A DNA stretch of 9,957 nucleotides from an uncultured Pseudobdellovibrionaceae bacterium (GCA_937900305.1 CALCCV010000164.1:1-9957); one strand, 5' to 3'; positions 1 to 7,176 are shown, numbered from the stretch's first letter. Numbers and translations: made by a program. Notes: generated from the letters alone by a model not told the origin.

Positions 1-212
1 AACACGCGCGACCAAGGTGCTGGTTTGCTCCCCGCTGACCTTTCAATTTGATAATTTGAAAAGTTATCATCCATCTGGGTTTTGAATAAGGTAAATAAAC
101 CTTTCAAACAGAATCCTTTAGATTGGCGATAAGCTAGTGAATTTACTGACGCTTTTTTGGGGTGATGAACTTGCTTGAGTTCATCCGTTTTGTAGATCTA
201 ATTTAAGCTCCA
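1..212. other. Left-edge region without a clear gene; contains an 8-bp hairpin
   Basis: The first ~45 bases are more GC-rich than what follows. They are open in frame 1 up to a TGA at 49-51, so the tail of an upstream gene could end there (about 16 codons, too few to identify). After that the sequence is AT-rich and closed in all frames over short distances. A perfect inverted repeat, gatgaact (164-171) / agttcatc (178-185) with a 6-base loop, is followed by cgtttt. It could be a weak terminator for an upstream unit or a protein-binding site. An imperfect repeat (tttcaattt 41-49 / aatttgaaa 53-61) overlaps the possible stop codon. Confidence 0.4.
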
Positions 213-235
213 ATATTTTTACATTGTAAAAATAT
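213..235. promoter_or_regulatory. 23-bp palindrome, candidate operator
   Basis: Two 11-base arms, atatttttaca (213-223) and tgtaaaaatat (225-235), are perfect reverse complements around a single central T. The site lies 65-87 bases before the likely start codon of the TIGR02147 regulator and just upstream of a TATAAA box at 254-259, so it would sit at about the -35 region and above. A short-spaced perfect palindrome in this position fits a homodimeric transcription factor site, most simply an autoregulatory site for the adjacent regulator. That assignment is an inference; the symmetry is directly visible. Confidence 0.6.
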
Positions 236-253
236 AAATCACCCAACCTATTG

Positions 254-259
254 TATAAA
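254..259 (+). promoter_or_regulatory. Possible -10 box (TATAAA)
   Basis: TATAAA, preceded by TTG, would place transcription start near 266, before both candidate start codons (279 and 300). No good -35 hexamer is found at 16-18 bases; the position is occupied by the end of the palindrome, which would fit an activator-dependent promoter. Weak evidence alone. Confidence 0.3.
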
Positions 260-299
260 CTGAATTAGATCCGATATCATGAACTCAAAGGTGGGATGC

Positions 300-1133
300 A
301 TGAAAGCAGTGGAGACCTGGGTTAGGCCCAAAATTTTGGAATTTGAAGATCCGATTCAATTTCTAAAAGCGATGCTGACCTATCGCAAAAAGACCGAAAG
401 AAGTTTTTCGGTGTTGAAAGTGTGCCGGGGATTGCGAAGAGTTTCGCCGACGTTGGTATCTCTAATTTTAAAAGGTCAACGTAAGATCACATTTGATCGA
501 GTCGACGAATTTTCAAAGCTGATGAATCTGTCGACCGGTGAAAAGCATCATTTCAGAGCTCTGATTTTGGGAATTGGCGGCGAGACTTTTGAAAAACCTT
601 TGAAAGGTTCAGTTGGCGACTCAAGTGCCGGCAGACGCAAAGTGGTTTCTGTGCACATACTCAATGATTGGATCAATCCTTACGTTAAAGATTGTTTTCA
701 GATCGAACAAGTTCAGAAACAACCAAAGCTTCTCCCGCTGTATCTAGCCAATTTGGCAACCAGCCAGCGTGTAGAGAAGGCGTTGCAGTTTTTGTTGAGG
801 GAAGGCCATTTGCGACGAGAGCTGTCGGGTCGAATTGTATTGGACACGCCCTTGGCAGTGACAGATACCGAAGTGCCCTCTAAGAAAATTCGGGCTTTCC
901 ACAAAGGGGCTTTGCAAATTGCGAAAAACGGAATGGATCTGTTTTCCTCAGAGGAAAGATTTTCGAATACAATGGTGGTTCCGCTAAACGCTCAAACGTA
1001 TCAACAGCTGATCGAGATGATAACTGACTTTTCGCAACGTCTGCAGGATTTTGCGGCCTTGGCTGTTGATTCAGGCGACCGACTGTATCAGGTGTTGGTC
1101 AATGTTTGCCCAACTGGAGGTCGATCCCAGTGA
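300..1133 (+). CDS. TIGR02147/DUF4423 family putative transcriptional regulator
   Basis: The 277-residue product has the layout of TIGR02147 proteins, which are common in Bdellovibrio and Fibrobacter. The N-terminal part carries a helix-turn-helix-like segment (LVSLILKGQRKI, residues 52-63, then a helix ending NLSTGEKHHF at about 76-85). The rest corresponds to the DUF4423 region. Members are presumed DNA-binding regulators; no ligand or target can be read from the sequence. The start at 300 is preferred over ATG 279 because AAAGGTGGG at 287-295 resembles a ribosome binding site for 300, whereas nothing similar precedes 279; using 279 adds 7 residues. The stop TGA (1131-1133) overlaps the GTG start of the next gene by 4 bases, so it is probably the first gene of a three-gene operon and may control it through the palindrome at 213-235. 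The family call is firm; the regulatory target is inferred. Confidence 0.8.
   Translation: MKAVETWVRPKILEFEDPIQFLKAMLTYRKKTERSFSVLKVCRGLRRVSPTLVSLILKGQRKITFDRVDEFSKLMNLSTGEKHHFRALILGIGGETFEKPLKGSVGDSSAGRRKVVSVHILNDWINPYVKDCFQIEQVQKQPKLLPLYLANLATSQRVEKALQFLLREGHLRRELSGRIVLDTPLAVTDTEVPSKKIRAFHKGALQIAKNGMDLFSSEERFSNTMVVPLNAQTYQQLIEMITDFSQRLQDFAALAVDSGDRLYQVLVNVCPTGGRSQ
1116..1120 (+). promoter_or_regulatory. Ribosome binding site GGAGG deciding the GTG 1130 start
   Basis: GGAGG ends 9 bases before GTG 1130. It lies downstream of the alternative ATG at 1106, so it cannot serve that codon. Starting at 1130 also gives a clean signal peptide, which settles the choice. Confidence 0.75.
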
Positions 1134-2320
1134 GCCATTCAAAAAAAATTCTTTTCAGCTGCTTGCTTGTTTTGTTTGGTCCATTTTTGCATGCGTCGAC
1201 GTTTGTGGGAAATGGGGGGAACATGGGGGATATTGAGTTGCAGGTGGCCATTCAACAAATTCGCGATGCAATTCTCAACTTGCCTGACGCCGCTCAGCCC
1301 TGTCAGTGCGAGCTAGATGAAGACGATCATCCTGTTTGTGAAACTTTAAAATCGCTGACGGAAGATCAGCAAAAATATTGTGGGGATGTTTTACAAAAGC
1401 AAAGAACTGAACTTCTAGAGCTTTTGGCAAAGGCTGACCGGATCCAGTTTCGTTGGAGTGACGAGGATCTGAAAGTGATGGAGATGGGTCGACCACTCAG
1501 TGTGGATGCGCTCGCGAATTACGAGCAACAGGAGATACTGATTCAGCGAAATCGATTTCTTTCGTCGTCGGCTCACGAAAGGATATTTTTGTTGAGCCAC
1601 GAGCTGTTACATCTGGCGCCATGGGAAGGAAAGCCGATAAAGGATGAACAAAATTCTGGTCCCTTTCAAGAGGTTCAGGGCGGGCGTCACCTGTTGAATG
1701 CCGTCGCAGCCCAGGTGGTTGTGCAATCTTACCGCAAAGATCTTTTCGATAAATATGAAGGGGCTCTCAATCGTTCGCAAAATACCAAGTCACATTGGCT
1801 TGAGGCCTTCGCGGGTATCAGTCACCAGAGTGAAAAAACAACTTCCTTGACCATCGAGGATTTTCAAAATTTGCGTCTCGCTTATCGATATCATTGGGAC
1901 CGTTTGGGAGTTGGACTCCGGTTCGATACTTCGAGAGGGACAAAAACGCTGTTCACCCGCACGAAGGCCGAAGAGCAGCGGCAAAAATGGGGAGTTGGAC
2001 TCAACTATAGGATTGTTTTGGGATCAAACCCGCTGACTGTCTGGGGCCAATCTCATTTAATTTTGGCAGCGTATCTTGAGATGTTGCAATCTCGCTACAA
2101 GTTAGACGATGGAGAGGTGGAATTGCAAGATGGAGCGACCGCTCCAGGAGCAACGGTAGGATGTACTTATTATACTCCGGCGAGAGGTGGCCTTTGGTTT
2201 TCGTTGGGAGTTGAGTACAGTTCGTTTGATTATAGCTATAAGGGATTTTCGACCCTTCGATCGTTTGATGAAAAGAGTCGTCTGGGTTCTGTTAACTTGG
2301 GGGTGAGTTATGGATTTTAA
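1130..2320 (+). CDS. Secreted HELLH-motif protein with C-terminal outer-membrane beta-barrel
   Basis: With GTG as start the product has 396 residues and a Sec signal peptide (KK at 5-6, hydrophobic core, likely cut after FLHA at residue 22). A soluble part follows, with four cysteines (58, 60, 70, 84) that could form disulfides. Next comes HELLHLAPWEG starting at residue 157, an HExxH motif typical of zinc metallopeptidases; a third metal ligand is not obvious. From about residue 222 the sequence turns into alternating, aromatic-rich strands (for example RLGVGLRFDTS, KWGVGLNYRIVLG, LWFSLGVEYSSF), about eight in all, ending in GVSYGF. A terminal F is the usual signal for outer-membrane barrel assembly. 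It would be a barrel in the outer membrane carrying a periplasmic or surface domain. I do not recognise the family. Peptidase activity is inferred from one short motif. The gene overlaps the regulator by 4 bases and the lipoprotein gene by 11. Confidence 0.7.
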   Translation: MSHSKKILFSCLLVLFGPFLHASTFVGNGGNMGDIELQVAIQQIRDAILNLPDAAQPCQCELDEDDHPVCETLKSLTEDQQKYCGDVLQKQRTELLELLAKADRIQFRWSDEDLKVMEMGRPLSVDALANYEQQEILIQRNRFLSSSAHERIFLLSHELLHLAPWEGKPIKDEQNSGPFQEVQGGRHLLNAVAAQVVVQSYRKDLFDKYEGALNRSQNTKSHWLEAFAGISHQSEKTTSLTIEDFQNLRLAYRYHWDRLGVGLRFDTSRGTKTLFTRTKAEEQRQKWGVGLNYRIVLGSNPLTVWGQSHLILAAYLEMLQSRYKLDDGEVELQDGATAPGATVGCTYYTPARGGLWFSLGVEYSSFDYSYKGFSTLRSFDEKSRLGSVNLGVSYGF

Positions 2321-3569
2321 AAATTTCAAAGGTCACAAAATTCAAATTTTGTTGGCATGTCTAATGAGCGGATTGATGATCGCTTGCACTCCGGCAACAG
2401 ACGTTACGCCCGATGAATATGTGATTGGAGAAAAGTTAGATCGTGTGCACGGTCTGAACTTAGCCAGTGGACACGAGCCCACGAGCGTCGCTTTGTTTGA
2501 TGAGACAATTCGTAAAATTCATCTTTTTAACCTTCAGAATATGTCGATGGCCGCAAGTTTTTCGGTGCGAAATCCAGAGGCGGCGCACTATCTGCTGCAA
2601 CACGATGATGGCAATTACATTTTGGACTTAACGACAAAATCTGTGGCCCTGATTCAAAAAACGGGCCGCCAGATACTAGATCCAGTCAAGATGGTGGGAA
2701 ATCCGCTATCGGCTGCATTCTCATCAGCGCTTGGTTATGCGGTCCTTTATTATGACACGCGTTCGGTTGGAATTTTGAAAGTGAGTGATCAAGGCGAGGC
2801 ACAGTCGAGTTGGGTGGGAGGACCATTGCTTGATGGAAATGCAACGGTGGCTTGCGGAGACATCAGCCCAGATTCGAGAGGAAGAATGATTTTAGCACTA
2901 TCGGAATACGGAAAAAATGATCAAATCGCGATTGTGGATTTGCCAAGTACTTTAGAAAATCGCAGCTGGGTGATAGAGAAGCAATTTGTACTCCCATTTT
3001 CTCAGGTGGCATGGCTAGCGCCACTGTCAGATCCAGATTACATTTTATTGAGATCACAAAATAAAATTGCCTTAGTACAGTTATCGACGGGCACTGTGAT
3101 TGACGAGTTGGCTTTGGATCAAGCGACCGTTGAAAAGTACTCGAAACGTTACAGTCCCCATATTTTAATGCGAAATTTTGCAGCCGAAGTTTCAGTGGAT
3201 TCTTTGCAGCTGGTTTATGTTACTGGCGCCAAATTGAAAGTCATTACTTTGGCCAAGCAACCGCGAACAGTTGTGCAGTCGAACTTAGATATTGATCGAG
3301 ACGAATGGACATTCATTGATCGAATTGGCGGCGCAGCTGATGGTCACTCTAACGCTAATGAATTAAAGACCAACAGAACGTTGACTCGCTATAGCTTAAG
3401 CTCCCTAGCCACTCAACAGAACTTCCCTTTGCACGACGGAACGCAGATTGAGTTGTCACCTTCATTTCTCTTTACGCTTTATCCTAATGAACTGGGTAAA
3501 GCTTCGCGAACAAATATTCTCAGTGAAGAAGTGGTTGAAATTGCGGGTTTCAACGTGGGATGGCTGTGA
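2310..3569 (+). CDS. Lipoprotein with propeller-like repeats, unknown function
   Basis: The 419-residue product begins with a lipoprotein signal peptide: basic n-region (K4, K7, K10), hydrophobic core and a lipobox LMIAC with Cys26 as the modified residue. The residue after it is Thr rather than Asp, so by the usual Lol rule it should go to the outer membrane. The mature part has recurring short strand patterns (VALFDETIRKIHLFNL, GNYILDLTTKSVALI, NKIALVQLSTGTVIDEL) that resemble blades of a WD40/YVTN-type beta-propeller, though no exact repeat is visible. Such proteins usually act as binding scaffolds. ATG 2310 lies inside the end of the barrel gene (11-base overlap), with gggggtgag just before it as ribosome binding site, so translation is probably coupled. 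The arrangement suggests it partners the HELLH-barrel protein at the outer membrane. No specific function can be given. Confidence 0.75.
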   Translation: MDFKNFKGHKIQILLACLMSGLMIACTPATDVTPDEYVIGEKLDRVHGLNLASGHEPTSVALFDETIRKIHLFNLQNMSMAASFSVRNPEAAHYLLQHDDGNYILDLTTKSVALIQKTGRQILDPVKMVGNPLSAAFSSALGYAVLYYDTRSVGILKVSDQGEAQSSWVGGPLLDGNATVACGDISPDSRGRMILALSEYGKNDQIAIVDLPSTLENRSWVIEKQFVLPFSQVAWLAPLSDPDYILLRSQNKIALVQLSTGTVIDELALDQATVEKYSKRYSPHILMRNFAAEVSVDSLQLVYVTGAKLKVITLAKQPRTVVQSNLDIDRDEWTFIDRIGGAADGHSNANELKTNRTLTRYSLSSLATQQNFPLHDGTQIELSPSFLFTLYPNELGKASRTNILSEEVVEIAGFNVGWL

Positions 3570-3603
3570 AGTGCGAGTTTCTCACCCGCTCAATTTGACC
3601 GAA

Positions 3604-3629
3604 GCGGAGCCGTAAAATTGCGACTCCGC
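3604..3629 (+). terminator. Hairpin after the lipoprotein gene, possible terminator
   Basis: GCGGAG (3604-3609) pairs with CTCCGC (3624-3629), extended inward by CG/CG across one mismatch. It lies 35 bases after the lipoprotein stop. There is no T-run after it, so intrinsic termination is doubtful. A competing stem, CCGCT 3586-3590 / AGCGG 3603-3607, shares bases with it. The remainder of 3570-3797 shows no gene and no convincing promoter. Confidence 0.3.
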
Positions 3630-3797
3630 GTTGGAAACCAGATCTGAATCTTCAACTTTGGTGTTACGGCAGATACTCCCAGAGTTATCCACATCGGTTT
3701 CATTTTGAAAGGTTATCCCTGAAGGGGAATGTCAATTGCCGCTAGGCTCCTAAATTCACTTTCTGAATAGACAGATCCTTTACATCGTATAACTATG

Positions 3798-3820
3798 CAT
3801 AGATATGCGAGGTATCTATG
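3798..3820. promoter_or_regulatory. Inverted repeat over the padR ribosome binding site and start codon
   Basis: CATAGATA (3798-3805) and TATCTATG (3813-3820) are perfect 8-base complements separated by tgcgagg. The right arm contains the ATG start codon (3818-3820), and the GAGGT ribosome binding site (3809-3813) falls in the spacer. A second perfect palindrome, CTATGCATAG (3793-3802), overlaps the left arm. As DNA this would suit a PadR dimer repressing its own gene; as RNA it would fold into a hairpin hiding the start codon. The symmetry is seen; either role is inferred. Confidence 0.55.
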
Positions 3821-4156
3821 GCGGTAAATAAAGAACTTCTCAAAGGCAGTACAGCCACCCTGGTTATGCAGCTTTTGTCGAAAAAGAAAATGTATGGTTA
3901 CGAGATAATCAAAGATCTCGAATCACTTTCAACCGGCCTCTTCGAACTGAGAGAAGGCACTTTGTATCCCATTCTGCATTCCTTAGAGAACCACGAGCTG
4001 GTCACCGCTGAGTGGATCGTGAATGAAGGTGAGCGTCAGCGAAAATACTACTCGCTGACGAAAGCAGGTCGAGGACACTTGAAAGAAAAGAAAAAAGAAT
4101 GGGCAGAGTTTCGCAATGCAATCGACAACATTATCTTTGACGGGGGTTTGGCGTGA
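3818..4156 (+). CDS. PadR family transcriptional regulator
   Basis: The 112-residue product is a typical short PadR protein: a winged helix-turn-helix with the hallmark MYGYEIIKDLE (residues 25-35), FELREGTLYPILHSLE (about 42-57), the wing ERQRKYYSLTKAGR (68-81), and a short C-terminal helix used for dimerisation. PadR proteins are usually repressors of a neighbouring transporter or envelope gene. Here the partner is the SEDS-like membrane protein directly downstream: the stop TGA (4154-4156) overlaps its GTG start. PadR regulators paired with HAAS/permease-prefix membrane proteins are a recurring arrangement in Firmicutes. The inverted repeat at its start codon suggests autoregulation. The inducing signal is unknown. 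Confidence 0.93.
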   Translation: MAVNKELLKGSTATLVMQLLSKKKMYGYEIIKDLESLSTGLFELREGTLYPILHSLENHELVTAEWIVNEGERQRKYYSLTKAGRGHLKEKKKEWAEFRNAIDNIIFDGGLA

Positions 4157-5361
4157 GTTCGTCACAAAATTATTTAGAAGTGGATCAGTTTTTAAAACAG
4201 GTGACCGGAAAAATTACTTTTTTAGAGGCGAGGCCCGGAGTTGCTCAGGAGTTGCGAGCTCATGTCGAAGATCACGCGGCGATGGCGATGGAGGCCGGAC
4301 AAAGTGAAGAGGCGGCCATTCACCAAGCCCTTCGGCAACTGGGTGAGCCTGAAGTTTTGGGCAAAAAGCTAGATGAAATTCATCGACCACGATTGGACTT
4401 CTTTGTTGTCGGTATAGTCGCCTTTCTGTGCCTGAGTGGCTTATATGCCTTGCGAGAGAGTGGCTGGTTGGCGTTACAGTCGTTGTGGTTTCTCCTTGGA
4501 CTCGGTGGGGCTGGAGCCGTCTATTCTCTCTCGGGCCAAAGATTGCAAAATGTGTTGATCGCACTTTATCCAGCGGCGATCTTGGGCTTATGGACGTCAC
4601 AGATTTTTGGCGAAACCTACAAGGATCAAAATTATCTGTCCATTTTTGGATTGAAAATCAACATGGTGGAATCAGCGGCTATAATGATGGCTCTGTCATT
4701 TTCTAGCGGTTTGCAGAAGCTAAGGGCAATAGTGGGCAAAAACTCTTTTTATAAACCACTGGCATTTTTTGTGACTCTTGCGCCCGTCTTCGGATTTGCG
4801 ATGAGCGCAAACTTCACTTCGGCGGCGCTGATTTTGGTCGGCGGACTCGTTGCCATGTATAGTTTAGCGCGCTCAAAAGCTGAATCGGCTCTCGCGGTGA
4901 TCGCGGCACTGATTGGTTTTGGATTGTTAGGAATGGGTGCACGAGGGACGTTCGATGGTTCTGTCGACAGCGTTTCAGCCCTAGCTGAAGCCGGTCACAC
5001 GGATTTTATTTTGGCCAGTTTGGTGACCCAATCCGCGGCCTTTGCCGCACTTGTTTCTGTTTTTTTAACGATGTTAGTGATTTATCTCGTGGCTCGATCT
5101 CAAGTCATCAAAGCTTCGTCGCTGAGGAGTACGTGTTTAACAACGGCAGCTATTCTGGGGCTTGAAACGACCTTGGGAATCCTAACCAACTACGGTGTTT
5201 CACCCTTACCTCGGACTGGGATCAACGTGCCATTTTTAAGTTACGGCGGCTCATCCATGGTTCTGCACATGGTGCTGATTGGGTTTGCGTTGTCTTGTCT
5301 TAAGCGCAAAATGATAACCTATGATCAGACTGAGATTTTTAGCACATTGACCAAGGATTAA
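4153..5361 (+). CDS. FtsW/RodA/SpoVE (SEDS)-like protein with N-terminal HAAS/permease-prefix domain
   Basis: 402 residues, GTG start preceded by GGGGGT (4142-4147). Residues 1-78 form a soluble helical domain ending LGKKLDEIHRP, typical of the HAAS/permease-prefix domains found beside PadR regulators. About ten hydrophobic segments follow, as in SEDS proteins. SEDS signatures are clear toward the C-terminus: GHTDFILA at 281-288, including the loop aspartate (D284) corresponding to the essential residue of RodA/FtsW, and PRTGINVPFLSYGGSS (353-368). Other SEDS motifs are altered: the usual PSE-x-x-K reads MVESAA, the P-D-L-G-T-A motif reads SANFTSA, and the EE pair after HTDF is TQ. SEDS proteins polymerise glycan strands from lipid II in the inner membrane. 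This one may do so in a specialised, PadR-controlled setting, or may have lost activity. It ends 3 bases from the convergent namZ. The family is firm, the activity uncertain. Confidence 0.88.
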   Translation: MSSSQNYLEVDQFLKQVTGKITFLEARPGVAQELRAHVEDHAAMAMEAGQSEEAAIHQALRQLGEPEVLGKKLDEIHRPRLDFFVVGIVAFLCLSGLYALRESGWLALQSLWFLLGLGGAGAVYSLSGQRLQNVLIALYPAAILGLWTSQIFGETYKDQNYLSIFGLKINMVESAAIMMALSFSSGLQKLRAIVGKNSFYKPLAFFVTLAPVFGFAMSANFTSAALILVGGLVAMYSLARSKAESALAVIAALIGFGLLGMGARGTFDGSVDSVSALAEAGHTDFILASLVTQSAAFAALVSVFLTMLVIYLVARSQVIKASSLRSTCLTTAAILGLETTLGILTNYGVSPLPRTGINVPFLSYGGSSMVLHMVLIGFALSCLKRKMITYDQTEIFSTLTKD

Positions 5362-5364
5362 TGA

Positions 5365-6570
5365 TCAATAGAGAAGAAATTCTTTGCGCTGAATGAGCCA
5401 GGCCTTTTCGTCGGTCGCACATCGTGACTCTAAGTCGCCAGCAACGGCGCTGCGATCGTCGATCCATTCTCGCAAGAAGGGACCGCCATTGATGAGATCA
5501 AATGCCAGTCGACTTTTTTCATACTCGTAGTGAAAGTCTCGAAAAATTTGATAGTCAGGGTAAATATTTCGGAGAGCCTTTAGCCAAAGACCGATGAGCC
5601 GATAGGGTTTAAAAATCTCGTGCTGGTAGTTTTTGTTGTCGACGTGAATTTGCAAGCCAGCACATATTTTGCCCGAGTGTTTTTGAAACGTAGGCAAAAA
5701 ACTACAGGGCCGCAAAAGACATCCGCTCATCCATTCGGGAGCCATTCTTTGCATCTCGGTCAAAATGGCTAGAACATTTAGATCGGGAGCACCGACAGTT
5801 TCAAGTGGTCGTGTGGTCCCGCGCCCCTCTGATAACTGAGTTCCCTCAATCAACACCGTACCAGGAAAGCATCGCGCCATCGAAAGATTGGCGGCGTTGG
5901 GGCTCGGATTGACCCAGCTTAAATCTTCGGATGGCCAACCAAAGCCGGGACTCGCTGTCGGGTCATAACCAGTCATTGAAATGATTTCGAGCGCAACATC
6001 CAGACTGTGATTTTTTTTAAACCAAAGTGCCGCTTCGCCGAGGGTAAGTCCGTGTCTCATGGGCCATCGCGAAGCTCCAACAAAGCTTTCCCATCCACTT
6101 TGCAACAAGGAACCCTCTATGGGACGGCCCGCAGGATTTGGGCGATCTAAAATCCAAACTTCTTTTCCATGACGACTGCTTTCTTCCAGAATATAAAGTA
6201 GCGTAGTTAAAAAAGTATAAATTCTGGTGCCCACGTCTTGCATGTCGACAAGTAAAACGTCGAATGTTTTCATCATGGCTGCCGTTGGTCTGCGAACTTC
6301 ACCATATAAGCTAAAAATTGGAATATTGTATTGAGGGTCAACGTAGTCTTCAGACTCCATCATGTTGTCTTGCTTTTCGCCGCGCATGCCGTGCTGGGGC
6401 CCAAAGGCCGAGGTGACTTGCAACCCGTCAGTTTGCATGAGTGCATCGAGGGAATGACGAAAATCACTCGTCATGCTGGCGGGATGGCCCAAAAGGGAGA
6501 GATGCCGACCCTTTAATTTTTTAAGAAGCGAGTCTTCCTTTAAAACGCGGTCGATTCCGAGACAAAACAT
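5365..6570 (-). CDS. namZ: Exo-beta-N-acetylmuramidase NamZ-type (DUF1343, GH171)
   Basis: The 401-residue product carries the DUF1343/NamZ signatures in order: FGPQHGMRGEKQDNM (56-70), DMQDVGTRIYT (109-119), DRPNP (142-146), MRHGLTLGE (171-179), NPSPNAAN (221-228) and EGTQLSEGRGTTRPLE (242-257). NamZ of Bacillus subtilis releases N-acetylmuramic acid from the non-reducing ends of peptidoglycan fragments, which fits wall recycling. There is no signal peptide (the protein begins MFCLGIDRVLKED), so it should act in the cytoplasm on imported muropeptides; in a predator these could derive from prey wall. The first motif has Q where many family members have E (PEHG). AGGGG at 6576-6580 is a good ribosome binding site 5 bases before the ATG. 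It lies 30 bases downstream of the DOMON-like gene, probably in one operon. Confidence 0.93.
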   Translation of the reverse strand: MFCLGIDRVLKEDSLLKKLKGRHLSLLGHPASMTSDFRHSLDALMQTDGLQVTSAFGPQHGMRGEKQDNMMESEDYVDPQYNIPIFSLYGEVRRPTAAMMKTFDVLLVDMQDVGTRIYTFLTTLLYILEESSRHGKEVWILDRPNPAGRPIEGSLLQSGWESFVGASRWPMRHGLTLGEAALWFKKNHSLDVALEIISMTGYDPTASPGFGWPSEDLSWVNPSPNAANLSMARCFPGTVLIEGTQLSEGRGTTRPLETVGAPDLNVLAILTEMQRMAPEWMSGCLLRPCSFLPTFQKHSGKICAGLQIHVDNKNYQHEIFKPYRLIGLWLKALRNIYPDYQIFRDFHYEYEKSRLAFDLINGGPFLREWIDDRSAVAGDLESRCATDEKAWLIQRKEFLLY

Positions 6571-6600
6571 GCGGTCCCCTGTTTGATTTTTAGATCGGCT

Positions 6601-7176
6601 TTACACCAATTGAATTACAAAACTTTTGCGCAAGTGAAAATCAGGTTTTTCACCACTGTGCTTAGTAGCCCAATAAGACTTTTGTCCTGAAGAATGGGCC
6701 ACCACCGCAGTTACGCTCACCGGTAAAGGCTGAGATTTCATAATGCAATCGTGTATTACTGAGATTGTCGCTAAGTCTAACTCTGCCGTCACGAAACGTT
6801 TTGAATTTTCACCTAAAGTCGTTTGAATTTTCACGTTGTAAACATCCTCTTCTTCTCGCATCTCTCGACGATAGTCTTCAAATACAAAAAAATTCCAATC
6901 CCCGCTCGGGCTGGCATTCATTTCCCAATACCTTTGTCCCTCGGGAAGACCGATGAAGCTCTCAAAACAAGTCGTGTCCCAGAGGCCGGTTAGGCGGCGC
7001 GCAGAAATGGCCGGGACTGGCCACGTGATATTTTCAGAACTAGAAATTGTATATACAAACTTCAGAAGGGAATCATGCAAGTGCAATTCACAATTTAGCA
7101 CTAAGTTTCGATCTTGTTCGGGAAGTTCATTTCGAGAAAAAGGTTGAAGTTCGACCAGAGTCTTAAAGCTTGCCAT
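6601..7176 (-). CDS. DOMON-like domain protein
   Basis: The 191-residue single-domain protein matches the DOMON-like family (the MurB-like DOMON group in CDD, as I recall). Visible signatures are RLTGLWDTTCFE (61-72), YWEMNASPSGDW (83-94), YRREM (102-106) and YWATKHSGEKPDFH (168-181). DOMON domains are beta-sandwiches that bind haem or sugars; this bacterial subgroup has no established reaction. No signal peptide or membrane segment is visible, so it is probably cytoplasmic. It lies 30 bases upstream of namZ on the same strand, which suggests a role tied to wall sugars, for example binding a muramic acid derivative; that is inference from context. Only a weak AGAG precedes the ATG, and the promoter in 7177-7275 is not obvious. 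Confidence 0.85.
   Translation of the reverse strand: MASFKTLVELQPFSRNELPEQDRNLVLNCELHLHDSLLKFVYTISSSENITWPVPAISARRLTGLWDTTCFESFIGLPEGQRYWEMNASPSGDWNFFVFEDYRREMREEEDVYNVKIQTTLGENSKRFVTAELDLATISVIHDCIMKSQPLPVSVTAVVAHSSGQKSYWATKHSGEKPDFHLRKSFVIQLV

Noticed and set aside
1..70. Minus-strand frame starting at an ATG at 68-70 and running off the left edge
   Set aside because: Only 23 codons are visible, the ribosome binding site is weak, and the product has no recognisable feature.
4214..4600. 128-codon open frame on the minus strand
   Set aside because: It is antisense to the N-terminal HAAS domain and first membrane segments of the SEDS-like gene, has a low-complexity basic product and no family resemblance.
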